Shown in pieces: positions 25,298 to 32,441 of a stretch of DNA of 64,000 nucleotides; positions within the stretch are counted from its first letter, which is position 1; every line of letters begins with the position of its first letter. Below the pieces are notes generated by a model that made no database searches, was not told the origin of the DNA, and was given only the letters and a program-made list of their open reading frames with translations. The stretch lies in NCBI RefSeq assembly GCF_021129215.1, contig NZ_JAJOLP010000001.1, forward strand, positions 3,410,001-3,474,000, given 5' to 3'. A program made the translations under genes and the position numbers. Origin of the DNA: Agromyces sp. S2-1-8 (GTDB lineage: Bacteria > Actinomycetota > Actinomycetes > Actinomycetales > Microbacteriaceae).

Positions 25298-26503
25298 ATG
25301 CCCGACCGACTGCCCGTGAGCCGCCGAGCCGTCATCACCGCCGGAGCGCTCGGCGCCGTCGGCGCCGCGCTGCCGGCCGGAGCCGCGAACGCCGCGACCA
25401 CGAGCCCGCGCCGCTCCCCCGCCGGGCGCCCGAGCACGAGCGGGCCGAGCCTGCGGTTCCGTTCCGACGGCACGTTCAAGGTCGTCCAGTTCAACGACAC
25501 GCAGGACGACGAGCTCACCGACCGGCGCACCGTCGAGCTCATGGAGAAGACCCTCGACCAGGAGCAGCCCGACTTCGTCGTCATCAACGGCGACGTCATC
25601 ACGGGCGGCTGCGAGACGCGCCTCGCGGTGAAGCAGGCGATCAACAACGTCGTCTGGCCGATGGAGAGCCGCGGCATCCCCTGGGCCGTCACCTACGGCA
25701 ACCACGACGAGGACTCGCTGCCGCAGTCGGGGGTCGACGAGGCGGGCATGCTCGAGTTCTACCGGTCGTACGACTACAACATGAACGCCGCGAACATCGC
25801 CGACGTGACCGGCACCGGCAACACGCTCGTGTCGATCGCCTCGTCGGCGAAGCAGAACCGCGACGCGTTCGCGCTGTGGCTGCTCGACTCCGGCCGCTAC
25901 GCGCCGGGTTCGATCAACGGCCAGGACTTCACCGGCTACCCGACCTGGGACTGGCTGCGCATGGACCAGGTCGCGTGGTACCGCGATGAGTCGCAGCGCC
26001 TCGAGCAGCGGCTCGGCCGCAAGCTCCCCGGCCTCATGTTCGTCCACATCGCGCTGTGGGAGCACCGGTTCATGTGGTGGGGCGGGGTCGACACCCGTAC
26101 GGCCGCCGACGCGGCACGCGGCAAGGCGCGGCACGGCATCGTCGGCGAGCGCAACGAGGACGAGTGCCCCGGCCCCATCAATTCGGGCATGTACAACGCG
26201 ATCCTCGAGCGCGGCGACGTGAAGGGCGTCTTCGTCGGCCACGACCACGTCAACGACTACGTCGGCGACTACTACGGCGTGCTGCTCGGGTACGCGCCCG
26301 GCACCGGCTTCGGCGCGTACGGCCTGCCGGGCGCCGAGCGCAACCGCATGCGGGGCGGCCGCGTGTTCGAGCTCACCGAGTCGGGCGACGACGTGTCGAT
26401 CGCGACGCGCGTCGTCTACGCCCGCGACCTCGGCATCGACCTCACGGCGAACGACCAGCCGATGCAGCCCACCCCGCTGGCTGCGAAGCAGGCGCGGATC
26501 TGA
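25298..26503 (+). CDS. Secreted calcineurin-like metallophosphoesterase, Tat signal
   Basis: 401 aa. The N-terminus PVSRRAVITAGALGAVGAALPAGAANA (landmarks SRRAV, then a hydrophobic core and ANA cleavage site near residue 31) is a twin-arginine signal. The metal centre motifs are FNDTQ (altered from the usual DxH, near 66), NGDVITGG (near 98), TYGNHDE (near 130), VHIALWEH (near 250) and GHDHVND (near 310). The family hydrolyses phosphomonoesters or diesters with a dinuclear metal; this one would act outside the membrane. The first motif lacks the canonical His (N-D-T-Q), as in some purple-acid-phosphatase-like members. It lies between amine oxidase and hpa genes without an obvious pathway link. 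Confidence 0.82.
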   Translation: MPDRLPVSRRAVITAGALGAVGAALPAGAANAATTSPRRSPAGRPSTSGPSLRFRSDGTFKVVQFNDTQDDELTDRRTVELMEKTLDQEQPDFVVINGDVITGGCETRLAVKQAINNVVWPMESRGIPWAVTYGNHDEDSLPQSGVDEAGMLEFYRSYDYNMNAANIADVTGTGNTLVSIASSAKQNRDAFALWLLDSGRYAPGSINGQDFTGYPTWDWLRMDQVAWYRDESQRLEQRLGRKLPGLMFVHIALWEHRFMWWGGVDTRTAADAARGKARHGIVGERNEDECPGPINSGMYNAILERGDVKGVFVGHDHVNDYVGDYYGVLLGYAPGTGFGAYGLPGAERNRMRGGRVFELTESGDDVSIATRVVYARDLGIDLTANDQPMQPTPLAAKQARI

Positions 26504-26510
26504 CCGGGGC

Positions 26511-26547
26511 GGCGGGGCCCGGGCCGGTCGGCCCGGGCCCGGCCGCC
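26511..26547 (+). terminator. GC-rich hairpin after the metallophosphoesterase
   Basis: GGGCCCGGGCC pairs with GGCCCGGGCCC around a short GGTC-containing loop, 8 bases past the stop codon. Extended pairing of the flanking GGCGG/CCGCC is possible. No T-run. Confidence 0.65.
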
Positions 26548-26548
26548 G

Positions 26549-26560
26549 TCGTATACTCGT
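26549..26560 (+). promoter_or_regulatory. TATACT -10 with a half-conserved GTATAC operator
   Basis: TCGTATACTCGT contains a consensus-like -10 (TATACT, 26552-26557) and the left half and core of the ATCGTATACGAT palindrome found at 28371 and 30104. No convincing -35 is visible. It lies 115 bases before the ThDP gene. Weakest of the three related sites. Confidence 0.4.
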
Positions 26561-26675
26561 CCTCGTCCAGGCGCGACACTCGCGCCGGTGCTCGAAAAAT
26601 GGGCACGAAGCGGGCCCCTGCCGCGAGACACATACGGAATCGATCACGTCCGTCACCGTCTCGAAAGGCTTCGCC

Positions 26676-28331
26676 ATGCCCAACGTCTCCGCCCACGTCG
26701 CCCACGCCCTCGCCGCCCACGTCGACCATGTCTTCGGGGTGATGGGCAACGGCAACGCCTGGTTCCTCGACGCACTCGAACGCGAGACGGATGCCTCGTT
26801 CACGGCGGTCCGCCACGAGGCGGGCGGCGTCGTGGCCGCCGACGCCCACTACCGTGCTTCGAAGCGCCTCGCGGCTGCGACGTCGACGTACGGCGCCGGC
26901 TTCACGAACACGCTCACCTCGCTCGCCGAAGCCGCGCAGGCCCGCGTGCCGCTCGTGCTCGTCGTCGGCGACGAGCCCACCTCCGGTCCGCGCCCGTGGG
27001 ACGTCGACCAGATCGCGCTCGCCTCCGCGGTGGGCGCTCGCACCTACACCGTCGGTCGTACCGACGCCGCGGCGACCACCGTCATCGCGGTCGAGCATGC
27101 ACTCGCGTACCGCCTGCCGGTCGTGCTCGCGATCCCGTACGACGTCGCGGCGGCGGAGGCCGGACCCCTCGTGGAGGCACCGGCCCCGAAGCATCCCGCA
27201 CCGCTCGGGCCGGCCGGGGAATACGCCCGCGGCACGATCGCCGAGATCGCCCGCGCCCTCGCCGGCGCGAGCCGGCCGTTCCTGCTCGCGGGTCGTGGCG
27301 CGTGGCTCGCCGACGCCGGCGAGGCGCTCGGCGAGCTGGCCGCGGCGACCGGCGCCGTGACCGCGTCGACCGCGCTCGGACGGGGCGTCTTCCCCGACGG
27401 TCGGTACGACCTCGGCGTCACCGGCGGGTTCGGCGCCGACGGGGCGATGGCACTCGTGCACGACGCCGATGTCGCGGTCGTGTTCGGCGCCTCGCTCAAC
27501 CAGTTCACGATGCGCTTCGGCGAGCTCTTCGCGCCCGGCACCCGGGTGTTCCAGGTCGACGTCGCGCCCGCCGCGACCCATCCCAACGTCGGCGGCTACG
27601 TGCGCGGCGACGCCGCGCTCGCGGCCCGGGCGATCGTCGGGGAGCTCGCGGTGCTCGGCGCCGAGCCGAGCGGCTGGCGCGACACGATCGACGCGGCCGC
27701 GCTGCGCCGCTACGACGAGGGCGACGAACTCGCCGCCGACGGTCGCCTCGACCCGCGCTCGGCCGCGCGCCGCATCGCCGAGCTGCTGCCCGAGGACCGG
27801 GTCGTCGTCTCCGACGGCGGGCACTTCATCGGGTGGGCGAACATGTACTGGCCGGTCGCCTCGCCCGATCGCATGATGATGGTCGGCACCGCGTTCCAGT
27901 CGATCGGCCAGGGCTTCCCGAGCGTTGCGGGTGCCGCGGCGGCCAAGCCCGGATCGACGATCGTGCTGACCTCGGGCGACGGCGGCGGCCTGATGGCGCT
28001 CGCCGACCTCGAGACCGCCGTGCGCACCGCCGGCGGCCGCGGCATCGCCGTCATCTGGAACGACGCCGCCTACGGCGCCGAGGTCAATCTCTACGGGCTC
28101 AAGGGGCTCGCCGAGGCGCCGATGCGCATCCCCGAGGCCGACTTCGCCGCCGCGGCCGCGGCGTTCGGGGCGGAGGGCGTCGTCGTGCGCACGCTCGGCG
28201 ACCTCGATGCGCTCGCGGAGTGGGCGGCCCGACCGGTCGACGAGCGGTCGTTCCTGCTGCTCGACTGCCGCATCTCGGGGTCGGTCATCGCCCCGTACCA
28301 GCACGAGATCATCCGGGTGAACTCCCGCTGA
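26676..28331 (+). CDS. Thiamine diphosphate-dependent decarboxylase/synthase family enzyme
   Basis: 551 aa with the three domains of the pyruvate oxidase/benzoylformate decarboxylase superfamily. The PYR domain carries the activating Glu48 in VRHEAGG, the central domain spans about 190-330, and the PP domain has the GDG...N cofactor motif (SGDGGGLMAL, then IWNDAAYG near 460). Family members decarboxylate 2-oxo acids or make acetolactate. Its place at the head of the hpa cluster suggests an aromatic 2-oxo acid such as 4-hydroxyphenylpyruvate, giving the same aldehyde as the amine oxidase route; this is inference. Shine-Dalgarno GAAAGG 7 bases before ATG. A dispersed element encodes TDAS beside the PYR-domain Glu region. 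Confidence 0.8.
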   Translation: MPNVSAHVAHALAAHVDHVFGVMGNGNAWFLDALERETDASFTAVRHEAGGVVAADAHYRASKRLAAATSTYGAGFTNTLTSLAEAAQARVPLVLVVGDEPTSGPRPWDVDQIALASAVGARTYTVGRTDAAATTVIAVEHALAYRLPVVLAIPYDVAAAEAGPLVEAPAPKHPAPLGPAGEYARGTIAEIARALAGASRPFLLAGRGAWLADAGEALGELAAATGAVTASTALGRGVFPDGRYDLGVTGGFGADGAMALVHDADVAVVFGASLNQFTMRFGELFAPGTRVFQVDVAPAATHPNVGGYVRGDAALAARAIVGELAVLGAEPSGWRDTIDAAALRRYDEGDELAADGRLDPRSAARRIAELLPEDRVVVSDGGHFIGWANMYWPVASPDRMMMVGTAFQSIGQGFPSVAGAAAAKPGSTIVLTSGDGGGLMALADLETAVRTAGGRGIAVIWNDAAYGAEVNLYGLKGLAEAPMRIPEADFAAAAAAFGAEGVVVRTLGDLDALAEWAARPVDERSFLLLDCRISGSVIAPYQHEIIRVNSR

Positions 28332-28353
28332 GGCATCCCGCCCGTTCTCGCCC

Positions 28354-28383
28354 TGTGACGGCGACGCAGGATCGTATACGATC
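28354..28383 (+). promoter_or_regulatory. hpaH promoter with 14-bp perfect palindrome
   Basis: GATCGTATACGATC (28370-28383) is a perfect 14-bp palindrome. Its right half supplies a -10 (TACGAT, 28377-28382), 17 bases after TGTGAC (28354-28359). The layout equals that at 30087-30116. Candidate operator for the cluster's GntR protein (31693). Confidence 0.65.
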
Positions 28384-28416
28384 GTGCTGAGCGCCCGACG
28401 ACGAAGTGGAGCCCGC

Positions 28417-29202
28417 GTGCTGAACCAGTCCACCATCGAGCAGATCGCCGACGAACTCGTCGCCGCAGATCGCGACCGCACCATCGTGCCGCGGCTCACC
28501 GCGCGGTACCCCGGCATGACCGTCGACGACTCGTACGCCGTGCAGAAGGTCTGGGCCGAGCGGCGCATCGCCGACGGCGCCCGGCTCGTCGGCCGCAAGA
28601 TCGGCCTCACCTCGAAGGTCATGCAGGTCGCGACCGGCATCACCGAGCCCGACTACGGCGTCATCCTCGACGACATGGTGTTCGAGTCGGGCGCCGAGAT
28701 CGAGTTCGACCGGTTCTCGAACGTGCGCATCGAGGTCGAGCTCGCGTTCGTGCTCGCCAAGCCGCTCGCCGGTCCGAACACGACCGTCTTCGACGTGCTC
28801 GACGCGACCGCCTACGTCGTGCCCGCGCTCGAGGTCCTCAACTCGCACCTCGAGCTCGAGGGCCGCACGATCGTCGACACGATCAGCGACAACGCCGCGA
28901 TGGGCGCGATGGTCGTCGGCGGCCGCCCGGTGAAGGTCGACGAGGTCGACCTGCGCTGGATCGGCGCGCTCCTCTACCGCAACCAGACGATCGAGGAGTC
29001 GGGCGTCGCCGCAGCGGTGCTCGGCCACCCCGCGATGGGCGTCGCCTGGCTCGCGAACAAGCTCGCCCAGCACGGGCAGTCGCTCGAGGCGGGCGAGATC
29101 ATCCTCGCCGGCTCGTTCACCCGGCCCATGTGGGTCGAGCGCGGCGACACCGTGCACGCCGACTACGGACAGCTGGGGGCGATCACGTGCCGATTCGCCT
29201 GA
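28417..29202 (+). CDS. hpaH: 2-oxo-hept-3-ene-1,7-dioate hydratase
   Basis: 261 aa hydratase of the FAH-like 2-hydroxypentadienoate hydratase group. Adds water to 2-oxohept-3-enedioate in the homoprotocatechuate meta-cleavage pathway. Typical blocks: GRKIGLTSKVMQ (near 57), EPDYGVILDDMVF, the metal ligand region VRIEVELAFVLAKPL (near 105, Glu-Glu), SDNAAMGAMVVGG and AGSFTRPMWVERGD near the C-terminus. GTG start at 28417 behind GTGGAG; its end overlaps hpaI by 16 bases. The palindrome-covered promoter directly upstream suggests induction by a pathway intermediate. Confidence 0.93.
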   Translation: MLNQSTIEQIADELVAADRDRTIVPRLTARYPGMTVDDSYAVQKVWAERRIADGARLVGRKIGLTSKVMQVATGITEPDYGVILDDMVFESGAEIEFDRFSNVRIEVELAFVLAKPLAGPNTTVFDVLDATAYVVPALEVLNSHLELEGRTIVDTISDNAAMGAMVVGGRPVKVDEVDLRWIGALLYRNQTIEESGVAAAVLGHPAMGVAWLANKLAQHGQSLEAGEIILAGSFTRPMWVERGDTVHADYGQLGAITCRFA

Positions 29203-30071
29203 ACCTGCCCGACACGTTCACCGACCGCGTCGCCGCCGCCGACCGCCCCCAGATCGGCATGTGGGTGTGCTCGGCGAGCCCGCTCATCGCCGAGGTCGCA
29301 GCAGGCAGCGGCGTCGACTGGCTGCTCATCGACGCCGAGCACTCCCCCAACGACCTGCAGACCATCCTCCACCAGCTCTACGCGGTGTCGGCGTACCCGG
29401 TCGCCCCGGTCGTGCGCCCGCCGATCGGCGACCCGGTCGTCATCAAGCAGTACCTCGACCTCGGCGTGCAGAACCTGCTCGTACCGATGGTCGACACGGC
29501 CGAGCAGGCGCGCCGGCTGGTGCGCGCCGTGCGGTACCCCGGCACGGCGACGAGCACCGAGCGGGATGCCTCGGGCCACCGCCCCGGCCCGACCGATCAC
29601 GGCATTCGCGGGGTCGGTGCCTCGCTCGCCCGCTCGTCGCGCTGGAATCGCGTCGAGGGTTACCTCGCCGGCGCCTCGGCGACGGTGAGCCTCACCGTGC
29701 AGATCGAGTCGGCGACCGCCGTCGCGAACGTCGACGAGATCCTCGCGGTCGACGGCGTCGATGCGATCTTCGTCGGCCCGGCCGACCTCGCGGGGTCGAT
29801 GGGCCTGCTCGGGCAGCCCTCGCACCCCGACGTCGTCGAGGCCGCGCTGACGGCGATCCGTGCGGCGCAGGCGGCCGGCAAGCCCGTCGGCATCAACGCG
29901 TTCGTCGCCGAGGACGCGGAGCGCTACCTTGCGGCGGGCGCCTCGTTCGCCGCCGTCGGCGCCGACGTCGCGATCCTCGCGCGTGCCTCCGAGGCGCTCG
30001 CCGACCGCTTCATCGCCCGGCGAACGACCGGTTCGGATGCCTCGGGCACACCCCCGCGCGCGAGCTACTGA
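29187..30071 (+). CDS. hpaI: 4-hydroxy-2-oxoheptanedioate aldolase
   Basis: 294 aa class II pyruvate aldolase of the HpcH/HpaI family. Splits 4-hydroxy-2-oxoheptanedioate into pyruvate and succinic semialdehyde, the last step of the pathway. Landmarks: DWLLIDAEHSPND (near 44-56), VVRPP, metal ligands in QIESATAV (Glu) and GPADLAGSMG (Asp), and GIRGVGASLARSSRWNR (139-155). Between RYP and GIRG, where family members have one or two residues, about 20 extra residues (119-138) are present and they include a dispersed element (ERDASGH). A second element codes for SDAS in the C-terminal tail. GTG start overlaps hpaH by 16 bases. Confidence 0.92.
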   Translation: MPIRLNLPDTFTDRVAAADRPQIGMWVCSASPLIAEVAAGSGVDWLLIDAEHSPNDLQTILHQLYAVSAYPVAPVVRPPIGDPVVIKQYLDLGVQNLLVPMVDTAEQARRLVRAVRYPGTATSTERDASGHRPGPTDHGIRGVGASLARSSRWNRVEGYLAGASATVSLTVQIESATAVANVDEILAVDGVDAIFVGPADLAGSMGLLGQPSHPDVVEAALTAIRAAQAAGKPVGINAFVAEDAERYLAAGASFAAVGADVAILARASEALADRFIARRTTGSDASGTPPRASY

Positions 30072-30086
30072 CCGCCGATTCATCGC

Positions 30087-30116
30087 TTCACAAGCCCCCG
30101 CAGATCGTATATGATT
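30087..30116 (+). promoter_or_regulatory. Promoter of the FAH-RraA gene with GTATAT operator
   Basis: TTCACA (30087-30092), 17 bases, TATGAT (30110-30115). The -10 forms the right half of ATCGTATATGAT (30104-30115), one base different from the perfect palindrome at 28371. Shine-Dalgarno is weak (GAGG near 30132). Likely GntR-controlled. Confidence 0.65.
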
Positions 30117-30142
30117 TGTGATATTACGAGACGAGGACGTCA

Positions 30143-31696
30143 ATGACCTTCGGTATCCCGACCCCCGGCAAGATCATCGCCGTGCACCTCAACTACCCGT
30201 CGAGGGCCGCGCAGCGGGGTCGCACGCCCGCTCAGCCGAGCTACTTCTTCAAGCCGGCCTCCTCGCTCGCCCCGACCGGCGGCACCATCGAGCGCCCCGC
30301 CGGCACCGAGCTGCTCGCCTTCGAGGGCGAGATCGCGATCGTCATCGGCGAGCCCGCCCGCCGCGTCTCCCCCGAAGACGGCTGGAGGCACGTCGCCCAG
30401 GTCACCGCGGCGAACGACTTCGGCCTCTACGACCTGCGCGCCGCCGACAAGGGTTCGAACGTGCGCAACAAGGGCGGCGACGGCTTCACGCCGATCGGGC
30501 CGGCAGCGATCCCCGCGAGCGTCGCCGGCGAAGACGGGTGGCGGGTGCGCACCTGGGTCAACGGCGAGCTCGTGCAGCTCGACACCTCCGACACCCTGCT
30601 GTTCCCGTTCGGGCGCCTCGTCGCCGACCTCTCGCAGCACATGACGCTCGAGACGGGCGACGTCATCCTCACCGGCACCCCCGCCGGCTCGTCGGTCGTC
30701 GTTCCCGGCGACGTCGTCGAGGTCGAGGTCGACGCCCCGCTCGCACCCGGCGCCCCCTCGACGGGCCGTCTCGTCACGACCGTGACGCAGGGCGACGCCC
30801 CGTTCGGCGACTTCGGCACCAAGCCCGCCGTCGACGACGCGCAGCGCATCGAGGCGTGGGGCAGCGAGGCCGAGCACGCCGCGGCCGTCGCCGCCGGCAA
30901 GGCCAGCCCGCTCGACGCACCGACCGCGAGCGACGAGGCCGCCGCGGCGAGCGCCGCCCCCGAGCCATCCCCTGCGGCGTTGACCGACGAGGTGCGCGAG
31001 CTCCTCTCGAGCGCCGCCGTCGCGACCGTCTCGGCGGCGCTGCGCAAGCGCGGCTACCACGACGTCTTCATCGAGGGCGTGTTCGCGAACCATCCGGGCG
31101 ACCGCATCGTCGGCACCGCGAAGACGCTCCGCTTCATCCCGTTCCGCCCCGACCTGTTCAAGGAGTTCGGCGGCGGCTTCAACGCGCAGAAGCGCGCGTT
31201 CGACACCGTCGCGCCGGGCGAGGTGCTCGTCGTCGAGGCCCGCGGCGAGCGCGGCACCGGCACCGTGGGCGACGTGCTCGCGCTCCGCGCCCAGGTGCGC
31301 GGCGCCGCCGGCATCGTGACCGACGGCGGCGTGCGCGACTTCGACGCCGTCGCCGAGTTCGACATCCCCGTGTTCAGCCAGGGGCCGCACCCGAGCGTGC
31401 TCGGCCGCCGGCACGTGCCGTGGGAGACCGACGTCACGATCGCCTGCGGCGGTGCGGCCGTGCAGCCGGGCGACGTCATCGTCGGCGACGGCGACGGGGT
31501 GCTCGTGATCCCGGCGGCGATCGCCGCGGAAGTCGCGGCCGAGGCGGCCGCGCAGGAGGCCGAGGACGCCTGGGTCGCCGAGCAGGTCGCGGGTGGGGCG
31601 TCCGTCGACGGGTTGTTCCCCATGAACGCCGAGTGGCGGGCGCGCTTCGAGGCCACTCGCTCGGCCGAGGCCGCCGCCGCGGAGGCCGCGCGATGA
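30143..31696 (+). CDS. Fusion of fumarylacetoacetate-hydrolase-fold enzyme and RraA-family domain
   Basis: 517 aa. Residues 1-225 are a FAH-fold domain with the metal-binding set FEGEIAIVIGE (Glu-Glu, near 60) and ANDFGLYDLR (Asp), plus GDVILTGTPAG. The fold matches HpaG-type OPET decarboxylase/isomerase. A 50-residue Ala/Glu-rich linker leads to an RraA-like domain (275-500) with TDGGVRDFDAV and GDGDGVLVIP, signatures of hydroxymethylglutarate aldolase/oxaloacetate decarboxylase relatives. It therefore probably carries decarboxylation and perhaps isomerisation of the ring-cleavage product. No separate HpaF isomerase is in the window. Stop overlaps GntR as ATGA. Confidence 0.82.
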   Translation: MTFGIPTPGKIIAVHLNYPSRAAQRGRTPAQPSYFFKPASSLAPTGGTIERPAGTELLAFEGEIAIVIGEPARRVSPEDGWRHVAQVTAANDFGLYDLRAADKGSNVRNKGGDGFTPIGPAAIPASVAGEDGWRVRTWVNGELVQLDTSDTLLFPFGRLVADLSQHMTLETGDVILTGTPAGSSVVVPGDVVEVEVDAPLAPGAPSTGRLVTTVTQGDAPFGDFGTKPAVDDAQRIEAWGSEAEHAAAVAAGKASPLDAPTASDEAAAASAAPEPSPAALTDEVRELLSSAAVATVSAALRKRGYHDVFIEGVFANHPGDRIVGTAKTLRFIPFRPDLFKEFGGGFNAQKRAFDTVAPGEVLVVEARGERGTGTVGDVLALRAQVRGAAGIVTDGGVRDFDAVAEFDIPVFSQGPHPSVLGRRHVPWETDVTIACGGAAVQPGDVIVGDGDGVLVIPAAIAAEVAAEAAAQEAEDAWVAEQVAGGASVDGLFPMNAEWRARFEATRSAEAAAAEAAR

Positions 31697-32364
31697 GCAC
31701 CGAGTCGAAGTCGCAGCGCGCCTACCGGTTCATCCGCGAGCGCATCGACGACGGGCGCTTCGTGCCCGGCTACCGCCTGGTGCTCGGCCCGATCGCGGCC
31801 GAGCTCGACGTGAGCGTCGTGCCCGTGCGCGAGGCGATCCGGCGACTCGAGGCCGAGGGGCTCGTGACGTTCGAGCGCAATGTCGGCGCCCAGGTCGCGC
31901 TGATCAAGGAGACCGAGTACCTGCACACCATGCAGACGCTCGCCCTGGTCGAGGGCGCGGCGACTGCGCTCTCGGCGCCCGCGCTCACGCCCGCGCACCT
32001 GCACCGCGCCCGCGAGATCAACGAGCGCATGCGCCGGAGCCTCGACGACTTCGACCCGCACCGGTTCACCGAGCTCAACCTCGAGTTCCACGCGGTGCTC
32101 TACGAGGAGTGCCCGAACCCGCACATCCTCGACCTCGTGCACCGGGGCTGGAACCGCATGAAGGTGCTGCGCGACTCGTCGTTCAGCTTCGTGCCGGGGC
32201 GCGCGCACGAATCGGTCGACGAGCACGAGCGCATCGTCGCCCTGATCGAGGCGGGCGCCGCTCCCCTCGAGATCGAGCTCGCCGCGCGTGCGCACCGCAC
32301 CGCGACGCTCGACGCCGTGCTCGAGCACCAGGCCGAGCTGCGGCACCCGGTACCGACCCCCTGA
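31693..32364 (+). CDS. GntR-family (FCD) transcriptional regulator of the hpa cluster
   Basis: 223 aa. The winged helix-turn-helix (residues 8-70) has AYRFIRERIDDGRFVPGYRL and VSVVPVREAIRRLEAEGLVTF, followed by an all-helical FCD effector domain with the metal-site residues in ELNLEFHAVLYEECPNP and HESVDEHERIVALIEAG. ATGA overlap with the upstream fusion gene puts it inside the hpa operon. FCD-GntR proteins bind short palindromes; the GTATAC-centred palindromes at 28370 and 30104 (and a weaker one at 26549) are the obvious candidates. The inducer may be homoprotocatechuate or a later acid. Confidence 0.9.
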   Translation: MSTESKSQRAYRFIRERIDDGRFVPGYRLVLGPIAAELDVSVVPVREAIRRLEAEGLVTFERNVGAQVALIKETEYLHTMQTLALVEGAATALSAPALTPAHLHRAREINERMRRSLDDFDPHRFTELNLEFHAVLYEECPNPHILDLVHRGWNRMKVLRDSSFSFVPGRAHESVDEHERIVALIEAGAAPLEIELAARAHRTATLDAVLEHQAELRHPVPTP

Positions 32365-32441
32365 CCCGTTGCGGGCCGCGCAGGCCCGCCCGACCGACCG
32401 CCCGACCGGCGGATCCACGACCACACGAAGGTGAGCAACAG

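Noticed and set aside
25298-26503. Metallophosphoesterase as part of the amine or hpa pathway
   Set aside because: It is exported by a Tat signal and flanked by terminators on both sides, so there is no evidence of a shared transcript or substrate.
30143-31696. Frameshift or chimeric assembly explaining the FAH-RraA fusion
   Set aside because: The frame is continuous with a typical Ala/Glu linker and normal codon use throughout, and the stop overlaps the next gene cleanly, so it reads as a genuine fusion.
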